This document shows, one piece after another, positions 35,868 to 48,200 of a stretch of DNA of 64,000 nucleotides. The position numbers were made by a program, and so were the translations under genes. The stretch is from JASJBU01 sp963797085. GTDB lineage: Bacteria; Pseudomonadota; Gammaproteobacteria; Chromatiales; Chromatiaceae. Position 1 is the stretch's first letter. Every line of letters begins with the position of its first letter. Where the stretch lies: NCBI GenBank assembly GCA_963797085.1, contig CAWCOA010000024.1, positions 345,331 through 409,330 on the forward strand, given 5' to 3'. The notes under the pieces were generated by a model. That model saw only the letters and a list, made by a program, of their open reading frames with translations, searched no databases and had not been told where the DNA came from.

Positions 35868-38731
35868 TCAGAGTGCCCTGATTTTCTCCAACTGAGCCTG
35901 CAGGTTCGCCAGCGCCTTTTGCGCATCATCCAGCTTGCCCCGTTCTTTATTGACTACCACTTCAGGTGCTTTGTCCAGGAAGTTGGGGTTGGCCAGTTTT
36001 TTTCCGATACGTTCAACTTCGCCTGACAGTTTCCCTATTTCTTTCTCCAGCCGCTGGCCCTCCGCATCCTTGTCGATCAGACCGGCTAATGGGATCAGGA
36101 TCTTCATCTCGCCTATCAGGGCTGTGGCGGATTCCGGACCCTCCTCACCCTGCCGATAGTACTTCTATGGATTCGGTGCGGGCCAGAAAATCCAGGAAGG
36201 GGCGGTGCAGTCTGGCCCAGCTCACGGTCAGTCTCATTGGAATTGGCAAGCATTACCGGTACCGGTTTGCCCGGAGCGATGTTCATCTCGCCCTTGATCT
36301 TGCGGATGCCAAGGATGAACTGCATCACCCAGGCCATCTCATGCTCTGCCACCTCGTTGACCAGAGCATCGCGTATGCTGGGGAAGGGCTGAAGCATGAT
36401 TGTCTCTCCAGCTCACACCGGCGATTGGCGCCACCCGTTGCCAGATCTCCTCGGTGATAAAGGGCATGATCGGGTGGATCAGGCGCAGCAGGTTTTCCAA
36501 TACCCGGATCAAGGTACGTCGTGTACCGCGTTTTGCCGCCTCACTGGTTGTGTCGCTGTTGAGGATCGGTTTAGAAAGTTCCAGATACCAGTCGCAGTAT
36601 TCGTTCCAGGTGAACTCATAGATGGCCTGGGCGGCGCGATCGAAGCGATAGTTCTGAATCGCCTCGTTGACGGCCTGCTTGGTCTTCTGCAGGCGTGAGA
36701 GTATCCAGCGGTCGGCGAGGGAGCGTTCGATCTCTGCAACGGGCTCCGAATGGCCGGTGCGTGGGGTGCCGATGGCAAGATCTTCGCCCTCCACATTCAT
36801 CATCACATAGCGGGTGGCATTCCATAACTTATTGCAGAAGTTCCGGTAGCCTTCGATACGCCCCAGGTCGAGTTTGATGTCACGTCCAGTGGCTGCCAGT
36901 GCCGCAAAGGTGAAGCGCAGTGCATCAGTGCCATAAGCCGGAATACCGTCTGGGAAATTCTTTCGGGTCTGCTTCTCGATCCTTTCCGCCAGATGGGGTT
37001 GCATCATTCCACTGGTACGTTTGGCGACCAGAGTCTCCAGATCGATACCGTCGATCAGATCTATAGGGTCAAGCACATTCCCTTTGGATTTAGACATTTT
37101 GTGGCCTTCGCCATCGCTGACCAGTCCGTGTACATAGACCTCTTTGAAGGGGACATCATCCATGAATTTGAGCCCCATCATGATCATCCTTGCGACCCAG
37201 AAAAAGATGATGTCGAAGCCGGTGACCAGCACATTGGTCGGGTAGAAGTCTTTCAGCCGCTCAGTCTCTTCCGGCCAGCCAAGAGTGGAGAAGGGCCAGA
37301 GGGCGGAACTGAACCAGGTGTCCAGTACATCCTCATCCTGCTTGAGGGGATAGTCGGCAGGCAGATCGTGCTTGCTTCTGACTTCCTCCACTGAGCGACC
37401 CACATAGACATTGCCCTCATCGTCATACCAGGCAGGGATGCGATGGCCCCACCAGATCTGTCGACTGATGCACCAGTCCTGGATGTTGTGCATCCACTCG
37501 TAATAGGTGTTCTTCCAGTTATCCGGTACGAAGCGGATGTCACCCTTTTCCACCGCTTCGATGGCGGGTTTAGCCAAGGGGCTCGACCTTCACGTACCAT
37601 TGGTCGGTGAGATAGGGTTCGATGACCGCACCGGAACGATCACCGCGCGGCACCATCAGTTTGTGGTCGACGATCTTATCCAGCAGACCGGCGGCCTCCA
37701 AGTCCGCTACGATTCGCTTGCGTGCCTCGTAGCGGTCCAGCCCGATATATTGGGTCGGTATCAGTTCGTCTTCATCGGCCTCGTTGGCCCGAAGGACCGC
37801 ATCGATGGTGAAGATGTTGATCAGACCGCCATGGATCTGCTCACTGATATTGAGTTCATCCCGGTGACGCTGCCATACCGCATAGTCGTTGAAGTCGTGG
37901 GCCGGGGTGATCTTTACACAGCCGGTGCCGAACTCCGGGTCGGCATGTTCGTCGGCGATGATCGGAATGCGGCGGTTGGTCAGGGGCAATTCCACCAGTT
38001 CACCGATCATGTGTTTGTAGCGTTCGTCCTCGGGGTTGACCGCCACTGCGCAGTCACCCAGCATAGTCTCTGGACGGGTCGTGGAGACCACCAGCTGACC
38101 CTGGCCGTTGGAAAGCGGATAGCGCATGTGCCACATATAACCGCTCTCTTCCTCGTTGAGCACTTCCAGGTCGGAGACTGCGGTATGCAGTTTTGGATCC
38201 CAGTTGACCAGGCGCTTGCCACGATAGATCAGCCCTTCTTCGTAGAGACGGACGAAGACCTCTTTTACCGCCTCGGAGAGACCCTCGTCCATGGTGAAAC
38301 GCTCATGGGCCCAGTCCAGTGAGGAACCGAGACGCCGCAACTGGTTGGTGATGTTACCGCCCGATTCACTGCGCCAGTCCCAGATGCGTTCGATGAACCT
38401 TTCCCGGCCTAGATCGTGACGGGTTTTGCCTTCCGCTTCCAACTGGCGTTCCACCACCATCTGAGTGGCGATACCGGCATGATCGCTGCCGGCCTGCCAG
38501 AGGGTCTTGTCACCCTTCATGCGGTGAAAGCGAATCAGGGTATCCATGATCGTGTTGTTGAAACCATGTCCCATATGCAGACTGCCGGTGACATTGGGCG
38601 GTGGGATCATGATGCAGTAGTTGCCATCACCCTGGTCGGAAGGCGTCAAAGTAACCCTTTTCCTCCCAGGTCTTGTACCAGTGTTGTTCAATAGCGTGAG
38701 GGTCGTAGGTTTTTTCCATGGAATCAGTCAT
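35868..38731 (-). CDS. valS: valyl-tRNA synthetase (five frameshifts)
   Basis: Reading through five single-base shifts (about 36152, 36210, 36411, 37580 and 38630) restores a full-length ~952-residue ValRS. It has an N-terminus (MEKTYDPHAIEQHWYKTWEEKGYF), the HIGH-type motif PPPNVTGSLHMGH, editing domain, the KMSKSKGNVLDPI signature, anticodon-binding helices and the C-terminal coiled coil (LEKEIGKLSGEVERIGKKLANPNFLDKAP). Each shift fits one extra base, mostly in short G/C/T runs. ValRS is indispensable, and every domain is conserved, so these are almost surely read errors. The start may be ATG 38731 or, by family similarity, ATG 38719. Confidence 0.95.
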
Positions 38732-38818
38732 TGTTCGGCAACAAAAAATCGCTATTATACGCGCACGAAGTTAATAAGGTGGAGAGAACTCCGCCCCCAA
38801 GTGAAGGAAAAAAGGTAG

Positions 38819-41587
38819 ATGACAGAGAAGAGACACGTATATTCATTTCAGGAAGGCGATGGAAAAAATAAAAAACTGTTAGGCGGCAAGGGAGCCAACC
38901 TTTGCGAAATGACGCAATTCGGGCTGAATGTCCCCCCCGGATTTGTGATTACCACTGAAGCCTGTCTCGAATATCTTGCAACAGAAGCAAAGACCCTGCC
39001 TGAAGGTGTTATGGACGAAGTTCATGCTCAGATGGCAAAGGTTGAAGAGGCTACCGGTAAGGGATTTGGTAATGCTGAAAACCCATTGCTGGTCTCTGTG
39101 CGTTCCGGTTCCGCCATGTCCATGCCCGGTATGATGGATACCATCCTCAACCTGGGCTTGAATGCTGATACCCTGAAGGGGGTCATCGAGCAGACTGGTG
39201 ATGCCCGCTTTGGCTACGATGCCTTTCGCCGCTTCATCCAGCTGTTCGGTAAGGTGGCGCTGAATGTTCCCGATGAACTCTTCGACGCACAATTCGATGA
39301 GGTAAAACAGAAGGCCCATGTCACCGCTGATGTGGGCCTGTCCGGAGATGACCTGAAAGAGATCAGCGAGCGTTTCCTCAAGGTTATCGAAGATTATACG
39401 GGTCGCCCTTTCCCTGAAGATCCTTACGAACAACTGGAGATATCCATCAAGGCGGTGTTCGGTTCTTGGAGTGGTAAGCGTGCGGTAGATTACCGTCGCG
39501 AATTTAAGATCACTCCGGAAATGGCAAACGGTACCGCGGTGAATGTCTGTACCATGGTGTTCGGTAACCGGGGCGACGATTCAGCCACCGGCGTGGCATT
39601 TACCCGTAACCCGGGTACTGGTGAGAATAAGCTGTATGGCGAATACCTGGTGAATGCTCAGGGCGAGGATGTGGTGGCGGGTATTCGCACACCTAAGCCC
39701 ATTGATCGTATGACCGAGGAGATGCCGGAGATGGCGCGGCAACTCGAGGAGCTGAGGCAAAACCTCGAGACTCATTACAAAGAGGTGCAGGATTTCGAGT
39801 TCACCATCGAGCGTGGCACCCTCTACTGCCTGCAGACCCGTAACGGTAAGATGAATGCTGTCGCCATGGTTCGTACCTCGGTTGAGATGGTGGAAGAAGA
39901 GCTGATCACCAAGGAACAGGCCCTGTTGCGCATTGAACCTGCCTATCTGGAGCAGATGCTCTATCCGCGCATGGATCCCAATTCCAAAGCGAAGTCCATA
40001 GCGCAAGGTCTCCCCGCATCTCCCGGAGCGGCCAGCGGTCTGGCGGTGTTCGATGCGGATCGGGCCGAGATCATGGGCAAGGATCAGGGCCAGAAAGTGA
40101 TCCTGGTGCGCGAGGAGACCAAGCCGGAAGATATACATGGCTTCTTTGCCGCAGAGGGCATACTCACCAGTCGTGGCGGCAAGACCTCCCATGCAGCAGT
40201 AGTGGCGCGTGGCATGGGTAAACCCTGCGTGGCGGGTGCTGAAGGTATCCATGTGGATGTGCAGCGCCGTGAGGCTGTGGTGGGCGGCATCGTGATTCGT
40301 GAAGGCGATATGATTACCATCGACGGCAGTAGTGGTAACTTTTACTTGGGCGCGGTGCCGATGGTGGAGCCGGACTTCACTGAGGAGTTGAACCGGCTGT
40401 TGCGTTGGGCGGACGAAGAGGCCTATCTGCGGGTCATGGCTAATGCGGATACCCCTACTGATGCCCAAGCTGCGCTAAAGTATGGTGCCAGAGGTATTGG
40501 ACTGTGCCGCACCGAGCGCATGTTCAACGCGGTGGATCGTCTGCCGGTGGTGATCGAGATGATCGTAGCGGAAGACGCAGACCAGCGTCAGGTGGCTTTG
40601 GATAAACTGCTGCCGATGCAGCGGGCCGATTTCAAGGGCATCTTCGAAGCGATGGCGCCGCGCCCTGTGACTATTCGCCTGCTCGATCCGCCGATTCATG
40701 AGTTTCTGCCCTCTGAACAGCAGTTGGTGAGTGACCTGGAGCAGCTCAACCATCTGCGTGACACGGTGCGTGGCATGTCGGTGCTGGCCAGTAGCATGAT
40801 GCTGCTGCACGACCCGGAAACCGCCAAGAAAGAGGCCGACACCATGCGCCACATGGTGGAAGAGGAACTGGTGGAGCAGGCCATCGAGAAGAAGGAGACC
40901 ATGCTGCGTATGGTCCGGGTACTGACTGAAACCAACCCGATGCTGGGACATCGTGGCGTGCGCCTGGGCATTACCTTCCCCGAGATCTACAGTATGCAGA
41001 TCCGCGCCATTCTGGAAGCCGCTGCGGAGTGTGCGGCGAAGGATATGGAAGTCCATCCGCAGATCATGGTGCCGCAAGTCTGCACTGCCGAGGAGCTGAA
41101 GTACGTCTCTAAAATGGTCGACGAGATCCGCCAGAGTGTGGAAGAGGAATCCGGTCAGAAACTCGATTTCCGCTTCGGCACCATGATCGAGGTGGTACGT
41201 GCCTGCATGCGCGCGGATTCGCTGGTGGAAGAGGCCGAGTTCTTCTCCTTTGGCACCAATGACCTGACCCAGGCTACCTTCTCATTCTCCCGTGAGGATG
41301 CCGAGAACAAATTCCTGCCGTTGTACAACCAGCGCAACATCCTGCAGGACAACCCCTTTGAAGTGCTTGACGAAAAGGGTGTCGGCAAGCTGATGGAACT
41401 GGCCGTGAAGTGGGGGCGTGAGAAAAAGCCTGACTTGAGTGTGGGCATTTGCGGTGAGCATGGCGGCCATCCAGCCTCTATTGCCTTTTGTCACAAGGCC
41501 GGGCTCAACTATGTCTCCTGTTCAGGTCCGCGTGTACCGGTAGCCCGTCTGGCGGCAGCCCATGCCAGCCTGAATGCCAAACAGTAA
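38819..41587 (+). CDS. ppdK: pyruvate, phosphate dikinase
   Basis: A 922-residue uninterrupted enzyme interconverting pyruvate + ATP + Pi and PEP + AMP + PPi. The N-terminal ATP-grasp begins LLGGKGANLCEMTQFGLNVPPGF. The swivelling phospho-His domain has GGKTSHAAVVARGMGKPCVAG. The C-terminal TIM barrel has GLCRTERMF, MLGHRGVRLG, FFSFGTNDLTQ and the catalytic Cys in GICGEHGGHP. The length distinguishes it from PEP synthase. In autotrophic or mixotrophic bacteria it links pyruvate to gluconeogenesis and can save energy via PPi. It is divergent from valS with an 87-base gap, and is followed by a hairpin terminator. Confidence 0.97.
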   Translation: MTEKRHVYSFQEGDGKNKKLLGGKGANLCEMTQFGLNVPPGFVITTEACLEYLATEAKTLPEGVMDEVHAQMAKVEEATGKGFGNAENPLLVSVRSGSAMSMPGMMDTILNLGLNADTLKGVIEQTGDARFGYDAFRRFIQLFGKVALNVPDELFDAQFDEVKQKAHVTADVGLSGDDLKEISERFLKVIEDYTGRPFPEDPYEQLEISIKAVFGSWSGKRAVDYRREFKITPEMANGTAVNVCTMVFGNRGDDSATGVAFTRNPGTGENKLYGEYLVNAQGEDVVAGIRTPKPIDRMTEEMPEMARQLEELRQNLETHYKEVQDFEFTIERGTLYCLQTRNGKMNAVAMVRTSVEMVEEELITKEQALLRIEPAYLEQMLYPRMDPNSKAKSIAQGLPASPGAASGLAVFDADRAEIMGKDQGQKVILVREETKPEDIHGFFAAEGILTSRGGKTSHAAVVARGMGKPCVAGAEGIHVDVQRREAVVGGIVIREGDMITIDGSSGNFYLGAVPMVEPDFTEELNRLLRWADEEAYLRVMANADTPTDAQAALKYGARGIGLCRTERMFNAVDRLPVVIEMIVAEDADQRQVALDKLLPMQRADFKGIFEAMAPRPVTIRLLDPPIHEFLPSEQQLVSDLEQLNHLRDTVRGMSVLASSMMLLHDPETAKKEADTMRHMVEEELVEQAIEKKETMLRMVRVLTETNPMLGHRGVRLGITFPEIYSMQIRAILEAAAECAAKDMEVHPQIMVPQVCTAEELKYVSKMVDEIRQSVEEESGQKLDFRFGTMIEVVRACMRADSLVEEAEFFSFGTNDLTQATFSFSREDAENKFLPLYNQRNILQDNPFEVLDEKGVGKLMELAVKWGREKKPDLSVGICGEHGGHPASIAFCHKAGLNYVSCSGPRVPVARLAAAHASLNAKQ

Positions 41588-41631
41588 TCCCGTAAGCAGT
41601 TGAGAAACTCCTCAGAGTAATCTCTCGAACA

Positions 41632-41668
41632 GCTTCAGCGCAGCTCTTTGCTGCGCTGAAGCCTGTTT
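41632..41668 (+). terminator. hairpin terminator after ppdK
   Basis: GCTTCAGCGCAG (41632-41643) and CTGCGCTGAAGC (41651-41662) form a perfect 12-bp stem with a 7-base loop. The downstream T tract is short (CTGTTTAT), so termination efficiency may be moderate. Confidence 0.6.
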
Positions 41669-42283
41669 ATCATTGACCCTATCTTTATAGTTCCTGATAT
41701 CAAGGAACGAACATATCTTTGTCCTCGTATTAATGATGCTGGCAATTCAAGCCGGTAAGTATATTTGTGCTTTTAAAAAACTGGGGTATATGGAATCCGG
41801 GGTTGAAAGTGAAAATCCTACTCTCCATCAGGGTTTGGCCTTCAAGACACACAAGTTGACAATAATTCCTAAAGTGTTCGCGATCGATGACGCTAGGTGA
41901 TCAAGTTCACAAAATATAATGCAGTTTTTACCGCAGTTGTATCGAACAGTACAGATGCTATCTCTGTAACAGGCCTGATGTTTGGTGAGTCCTTTTTCTT
42001 GGCTTGCTAACAGGATTTTCCCGATCATCTACCTAACAACAACTAAGGATTTCATGATGAATAGATTGGACGAAAAAGACTGGGAATTGTTAATTAACTT
42101 TTACAAATACAAATCATTTGTAACCCCCTCTATCTCACTTTAAAACGGTTTTCTTTGTTGAAATTGAAACTGTCTTTGCTGGCCGGTTAAAGACATTCAA
42201 ATGGTATTGAATGGAATTAGCCAAGAACCAAGAAAAATGATCTGGCACGGACGCTGAGCTAATAAAGTTAAGGCTTATCACCT
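41669..42283. other. A+T-rich gap upstream of the giant protein gene
   Basis: About 615 bases with no clear gene. A 29-codon frame (42054-42143, MMNRLDEKDWELLINFYKYK...) follows CTAAGGATTTC and resembles the first residues of LysR-type regulators, but is too short to call. The region probably carries the promoter of the giant gene, whose ATG at 42284 follows TTAAGG. Confidence 0.35.
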
Positions 42284-45200
42284 ATGAAAAACAAGTATCT
42301 TGCTCTGCTTTCACTATTGTTCCTGATGAAGTTAACAGGTGTTGCTCAGGCAGTGCCTGTCTGCTCCACCGGTACGAATGGCATAGTAACGATCTCCACG
42401 CCTGAGACCCGTGTCAATGTTTACTATGCAGCGCCTGACCCGAGCCTGACTACAGCCGTTGCTGCCGGGGATACCTCGATACCAATCGATACCACACTGG
42501 GCCCTCAGGCTACCAATCTGCATACGGCTATCGACACCAGCATTGCAGCAGGTGATGTGTTGTTGGTTGTGCAGATGATGGGAACGGAGATCGACAGCAG
42601 CGATAACCACCTGGCTTCTGGAGACTACGGAGACGGGTCTGGAGGATTGAACCAGGCAGGATCCATCGACAGTACGGATTTTACTGTGGGTCAGTATGAG
42701 TTTGTCATAGCCACGGGTCCTGTCTCGTCAGGTGCCATACCGATAGAAGGAACAGGCGCTGGTAATGGGTTGATCAATAGCTATACGAACTCCAATCAAA
42801 CATCGGCGACCATGGGTTTTCGTCGCTATCAGCTAGTCAAGGTACCTCAATTCTCCCAGTTGTCTATTTCAGCAACGGGCTCTGTGGTCTCAGATCGATG
42901 GAGTGGTCGTTGGGGGGGTATTAGCGCCGTGAATGTGCGCGATACGCTGACGGTGGATGGCGGCAGCTTCAATGCGGATGGACGAGGCTACCGGGGAGGT
43001 CAGTTCTTCCCCCTGAGGTCTGATGATCCGTCTGGCAACTTCGGCTTCAAGGGTGAAGGTACGGCGGGCATGCCGGAGCGTCTCTTCAGCCGCGTACTCC
43101 TGGCTGAACAACCGGCTACAGGAGGAGAGGAGGTGGGCCCTGCCGGTTATGCAGGGACCGATGGTGGTGGTCCGGCGGGAACCTCCTGGACCAGGGATAG
43201 CGGACTTGGTGCACCAGGTATTGCCGGCTCAGGTGGCGGTGGTGACTTGACCGACGGTAGTGGTGAAGATGCCGGTGGCGGCGGCGGTGGTAATGCCGGC
43301 CGTGGCGGTGCGGGAGGCTGGGGTACCGGTGGTTCTGGTTCCCAGGGTATAGGTGGTGCATCCTACCCCGAGCACTTTGCCGCAACGCCTGCCCGTTTTG
43401 TGATGGGTGGTGGCGGCGGTTCCAGTAATGGAGATGATATCGGCAGCCTCGATTTGACGGTCAGCAGCGGCCAGGCCGGCGGAGGGATGGTGTTTGTCCG
43501 TTCACTGATCATTGCGGCCTCAGCTGGCGGAACCCTCTCAGCGGATGGTGACGCTGGTGGTTCGGCTGCTTCTGAAGGCGGTGGCGGTGGCGGCGCCGGT
43601 GGTACTGTGCTGATCCACACTGACAACTCCACGGTAGATGGTGTCGTGTTTACCGCAACCGGCGGCATGGGGGGATCAAGCCTGACAACCCTGGACGGTG
43701 GCGGTGGTGGAGGTTCCGGTGGCGTCGTCTGGTTGTCTGACACCAGTGCAGGCACCGCAACTTTCGATGTTACCGCTGGTGCGGGGGGAACAGGTGACTC
43801 GGGTGGCAGCTACAACGGAACGGCTGGCGATCCAGGTGCTGTCAACTCGATTACGCCCATCGCCCAATTCGATTGCAATTTCGTCACGCTGGGACTGGCC
43901 AGGGAAGTGACCCAGATGGCGCGGGTCGGCACTGCCGGTGTGGTCTTCGACATTAGCTTCTCCATGGTTGTAGAAAACTTCAGCACGACGACGGATGCCA
44001 TCAATGTGCAGATATCGGACCCACTCGATATTGCCTTCCCGGGCGTCAGTTCAATCACGATTCAAGGAGTCCCCAATCTTGGTGGTTTCAGTGCTCCAGC
44101 TACTGCATTCGATGGCGTGGCGCAACCTGACCTGTTGCTGGGTACAGACTCACTACCGGCGGGAACCCAGCGTACCTTAACTTATACAGTGCGTGTTGAT
44201 TTTGCTGCCGCCAGTGGACCTTTCAATAGCCAGGCCCTGGTGACCAGTTCACAGGTTAGTGGCGGCTACGCTCAGGTAATGGATCGTTCAGATGCAGGTT
44301 CCGACCCGGACTCGGACGGTGACGATGATCCCACCGAATCCACTTCGAACGGTGGGGATTCGGATGAAAATGATGCCACGCCGGTGGTCCTGGATCTAAC
44401 AGCGCCGGCTGCGCCGACGGTCAACAGCCTCACCACTGAGGACACCACTCCGATTATCACCGGCAGCTTTGATTCGAGTGATGCGGCGGGTGGTTTCAGC
44501 GTCAACGTCAACGGTGTGACCTATGTCCTGGGCACCGATTCAGAATTGACCAATCTTGGTGACGCCTGGAGTTTGGCGATAGCTGCAGGCAATGCATTGC
44601 CTCTTGGCACCTATGAGGTCACTGCAACTGCCATCGATGGGGTCGGCAACAGCAGCACCGATTCGACAAGTAATGAACTTGTGATCAATGACATGACTCC
44701 GCCGACCGTACCGACTGTGAACAGCCAAACCACTGAGGACACTACGCCAACCCTCAGCGGCACCTTTGATTCAAGCGATGCGGCAGGTGGATTTACCGTC
44801 GTCGTCAACAGCGTCACCTACAGCCTCGGTGACGGCAACCTGAGTAACAGCGGCAACGACTGGAGCCTGACGATCCCGGCGGGTAACGAGCTATCACTGG
44901 CGACCTATAACGTGGTGGCTACCGCCACTGATGGAGTAGGGAACTCAGCCTCGGACCTTACTACTGCTGAACTGACAGTGCAGGACGTCACGTCTCCGAC
45001 CTTGCCGACGGTCAATAACCTGACTACGGAAGACACCACTCCGACCCTGAGCGGTACTTTCGACTCGAGTGATGCGGCAGGTGGGTTTACCGTCGTCGTC
45101 AACAGCGTCACCTACAGCCTGGGTGACGGCAACCTGAGTAACAGCGGCAACGACTGGAGCCTGACGATCCCGGCAGGTAACGAGCTGCCTCTGGCCACCT

Positions 45201-48200
45201 ACGATGTGGTGGCGACTGCCAATGATGGTTCTGGTAATTCTGCTGCGGATGCGACTACGAATGAACTGCTGGTCAATGATACGACGGCGCCTGCCACCCC
45301 GACGGTGAATGGTCTGACCACAGGAGACACCACGCCGACCCTCAGCGGCACCTTTGATTCGAGCGATGCAGCAGGCGGTTTTAGCGTTTCGGTGAACAGC
45401 GTCGCCTATAGCCTGGGCGACGGAAACCTGAGCAACAGCGGTGACGACTGGAACCTGACCATCCCGGCAGGCAATGAGCTGATACCCGGGACCTATGATG
45501 TGACTGCTACAGCCTCTGACGGATCCGGGAATACCTCATCGGATTCCACGACTGACGAGCTGATCATCATCAATCCCAACGATCCCGATGGGGATGGTAT
45601 CAACAACCCAATCGATCTGGATGACGACAACGACGGCATCCCGGACAGCCTGGAAGGGGACGGCGTAGTTGACACCGATTCTGATGGGGTGCCAGACAGC
45701 CTGGACCTGGACAGCGACAACGACGGTCTCTACGACCTGCTTGAATCCGGCGCTGCTGCTGCGGTCCTGGATCTGGACACAGACGGCCGCATCGATGCCG
45801 CGAACGGTGTTGGCAGCAACGGTCTGGCGGATCTGCTGGAGACCAGTGCGGACAGCGGCATGATCACCTATGTGCTGCGGGATACGGACAGTGACGGAGT
45901 CTACGACTTCCGGGATTTGGACAGTGACAATGACGGCATCCCGGACGTCACCGAAGCGGGCGGCAGCGACCTGGACAGTGATGGCTTGCTTGGTACTGGC
46001 ACCCCCACGGTGGACGCCAACGGCGTCCCGGCCGGCGGTGGCCTGAGCGCCCCGGACACCGATGGCGATGGGGTCAATGACCCGCTGGACCTGGATAGCG
46101 ATGGTGATGGCCTGGCCGACCTGCGCGAAGCGGGCGGTACGGACAGCGACGACGACGGCCGGATCGACGGCTTCACCGACCTGAACGGCGACGGGCTGCA
46201 CGACAATCTGCTGGTCAACCCCTTGCCGATCCCAGACAGCGACAGCGATGGGGTCGTAGACTTCCGAGACCTGGACAGTGACAACGACGGCGTCTACGAC
46301 GTCATCGAGGCCCAGGGTGACGATGCGGACGGCGACGGCCGGTTGGGCAGCGCCCCGCAGACGGTGGATGCGAATGGAGTCGCCGGTGGCGGCTTGCTGA
46401 CAGCCGTGGATACCGACGGCGATGGGGTGCAGGACCAACGCGATCTGGACAGCGACAACGACGGTATCCCGGACGTGCTTGAAGCGGGCGGCAGCGATCT
46501 GGAAGGGGACGGCATACTCGGTGCCGGTACACCGACGGTAGATGCCGACGGCGTGCCGACCGGCGGTGGCCTGAGCCCGGTGGATACGGACGGCGACGGC
46601 GCAGTGGACCCACTGGATCTGGATGCGGATGGCGACGGTGTCTCCGACCTGCTGGAGGCTGGCGGCACGGATAGTGACACCGACGGCTTGGTGGATGGTT
46701 TCACCGATGCCGACGGCAATGGCTATGACGACCTGCTGGAGGTCACCCCGCTGCTGCCCCTGCCGGATACGGACGGAGACGGCATCCCAGACTATCGGGA
46801 CAATGATGATACAGACAATGATGGGGTCACCGATGCTCTGGACCTGGACGATGACAACGATGGCATCCCGGACAGCCTGGAAGGGGATGGCGTAGTTGAC
46901 ACCGATTCTGATGGGGTGCCAGACAGCCTGGACCTGGACAGCGACAACGATGGCCTGTACGACCTGGACGAGTCCGGGGCGGACAGCCTGAGCAGCCTGG
47001 CGGCACTGGATGCGGATCACGATGGACAGATCGATGCCACGATCGATGTGGGCAGCAACGGTCTGGCGGATCTGCTGGAGACCAGTGCGGACAGCGGCGT
47101 GATCGCCTATGTGCTGCGGGATACGGACAGTGACGGAGTCTACGACTTCCGGGATCTGGATAGTGACAATGACGGCATCCCGGACGTCACCGAGGCCGGC
47201 GGAATTGACCCAGATGGTGATGGCATCATCGGCAGCGGTTCGCCTACGGTAGATAGTGAGGGCATTCCAACCGATGGTGGTCTGACGCCTTTGGATACGG
47301 ATGGTGATGGCACAGCGGACCAGGTTGATCTGGATGCTGATGGTGATGGCATCAATGATCTGGTCGAGGCGGGTGGCAACGACATTGATGACGATGGCCT
47401 GGTGGACGGTTTCACGGATACTGATGGCAACGGCCTGGATGATGGTCTGGATAGCAGTGCTGGTGGTACGCCATTGTTGCTTACCGACGACGATGGTGAC
47501 GGAACACCGGACTATCTGGACAACACCGACAGCGATGCGGATGGCATCGTCGACACTGTGGATCTGGACGATGACAACGACGGCATCCCGGACAGCCTGG
47601 AAGGGGACGGCGTAGTTGACACCGATTCTGATGGGGTGCCAGACAGCCTGGACCTGGACAGCGACAACGACGGTCTCTACGACCTGCTTGAATCCGGCGC
47701 TGCTGCTGCGGTCCTGGATCTGGACACAGACGGCCGCATCGATGCCGCGAACGGTGTTGGCAGCAACGGTCTGGCGGATCTGCTGGAGACCAGTGCGGAC
47801 AGCGGCGTGATCGCCTATGTGCTGCGGGATACGGACAGTGACGGAGTCTACGACTTCCGGGATTTGGACAGTGACAATGACGGCATCCCGGACGTCACCG
47901 AAGCGGGCGGCAGCGACCTGGACAGTGATGGCTTGCTTGGTACTGGCACCCCCACGGTGGACGCCAACGGCGTCCCGGCCGGCGGTGGCCTGAGCGCCCC
48001 GGACACCGATGGCGATGGGGTCAATGACCCGCTGGACCTGGATAGCGATGGTGATGGCCTGGCCGACCTGCGCGAAGCGGGCGGTACGGACAGCGACGAC
48101 GACGGCCGGATCGACGGCTTCACCGACCTGAACGGCGACGGGCTGCACGACAATCTGCTGGTCAACCCCTTGCCGATCCCAGACAGCGACAGCGATGGGG

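Noticed and set aside
29819..38731. Programmed frameshifting in adk, uvrC, pgsA and valS
   Set aside because: Sites differ in context, lack slippery heptamers with pseudoknots, and valS would need five. Read errors are simpler.
39581..40468. Minus-strand frame of 295 codons opposite ppdK
   Set aside because: Shadow frame; ppdK is intact and unmistakable on the + strand. The His-rich translation has no domain.
42900..43800. Gly-rich region as a mycobacterial-type PE_PGRS or collagen-like protein
   Set aside because: The Gly-rich part is one segment inside a proteobacterial secreted protein with a different N-terminus and lacks Gly-x-y periodicity.
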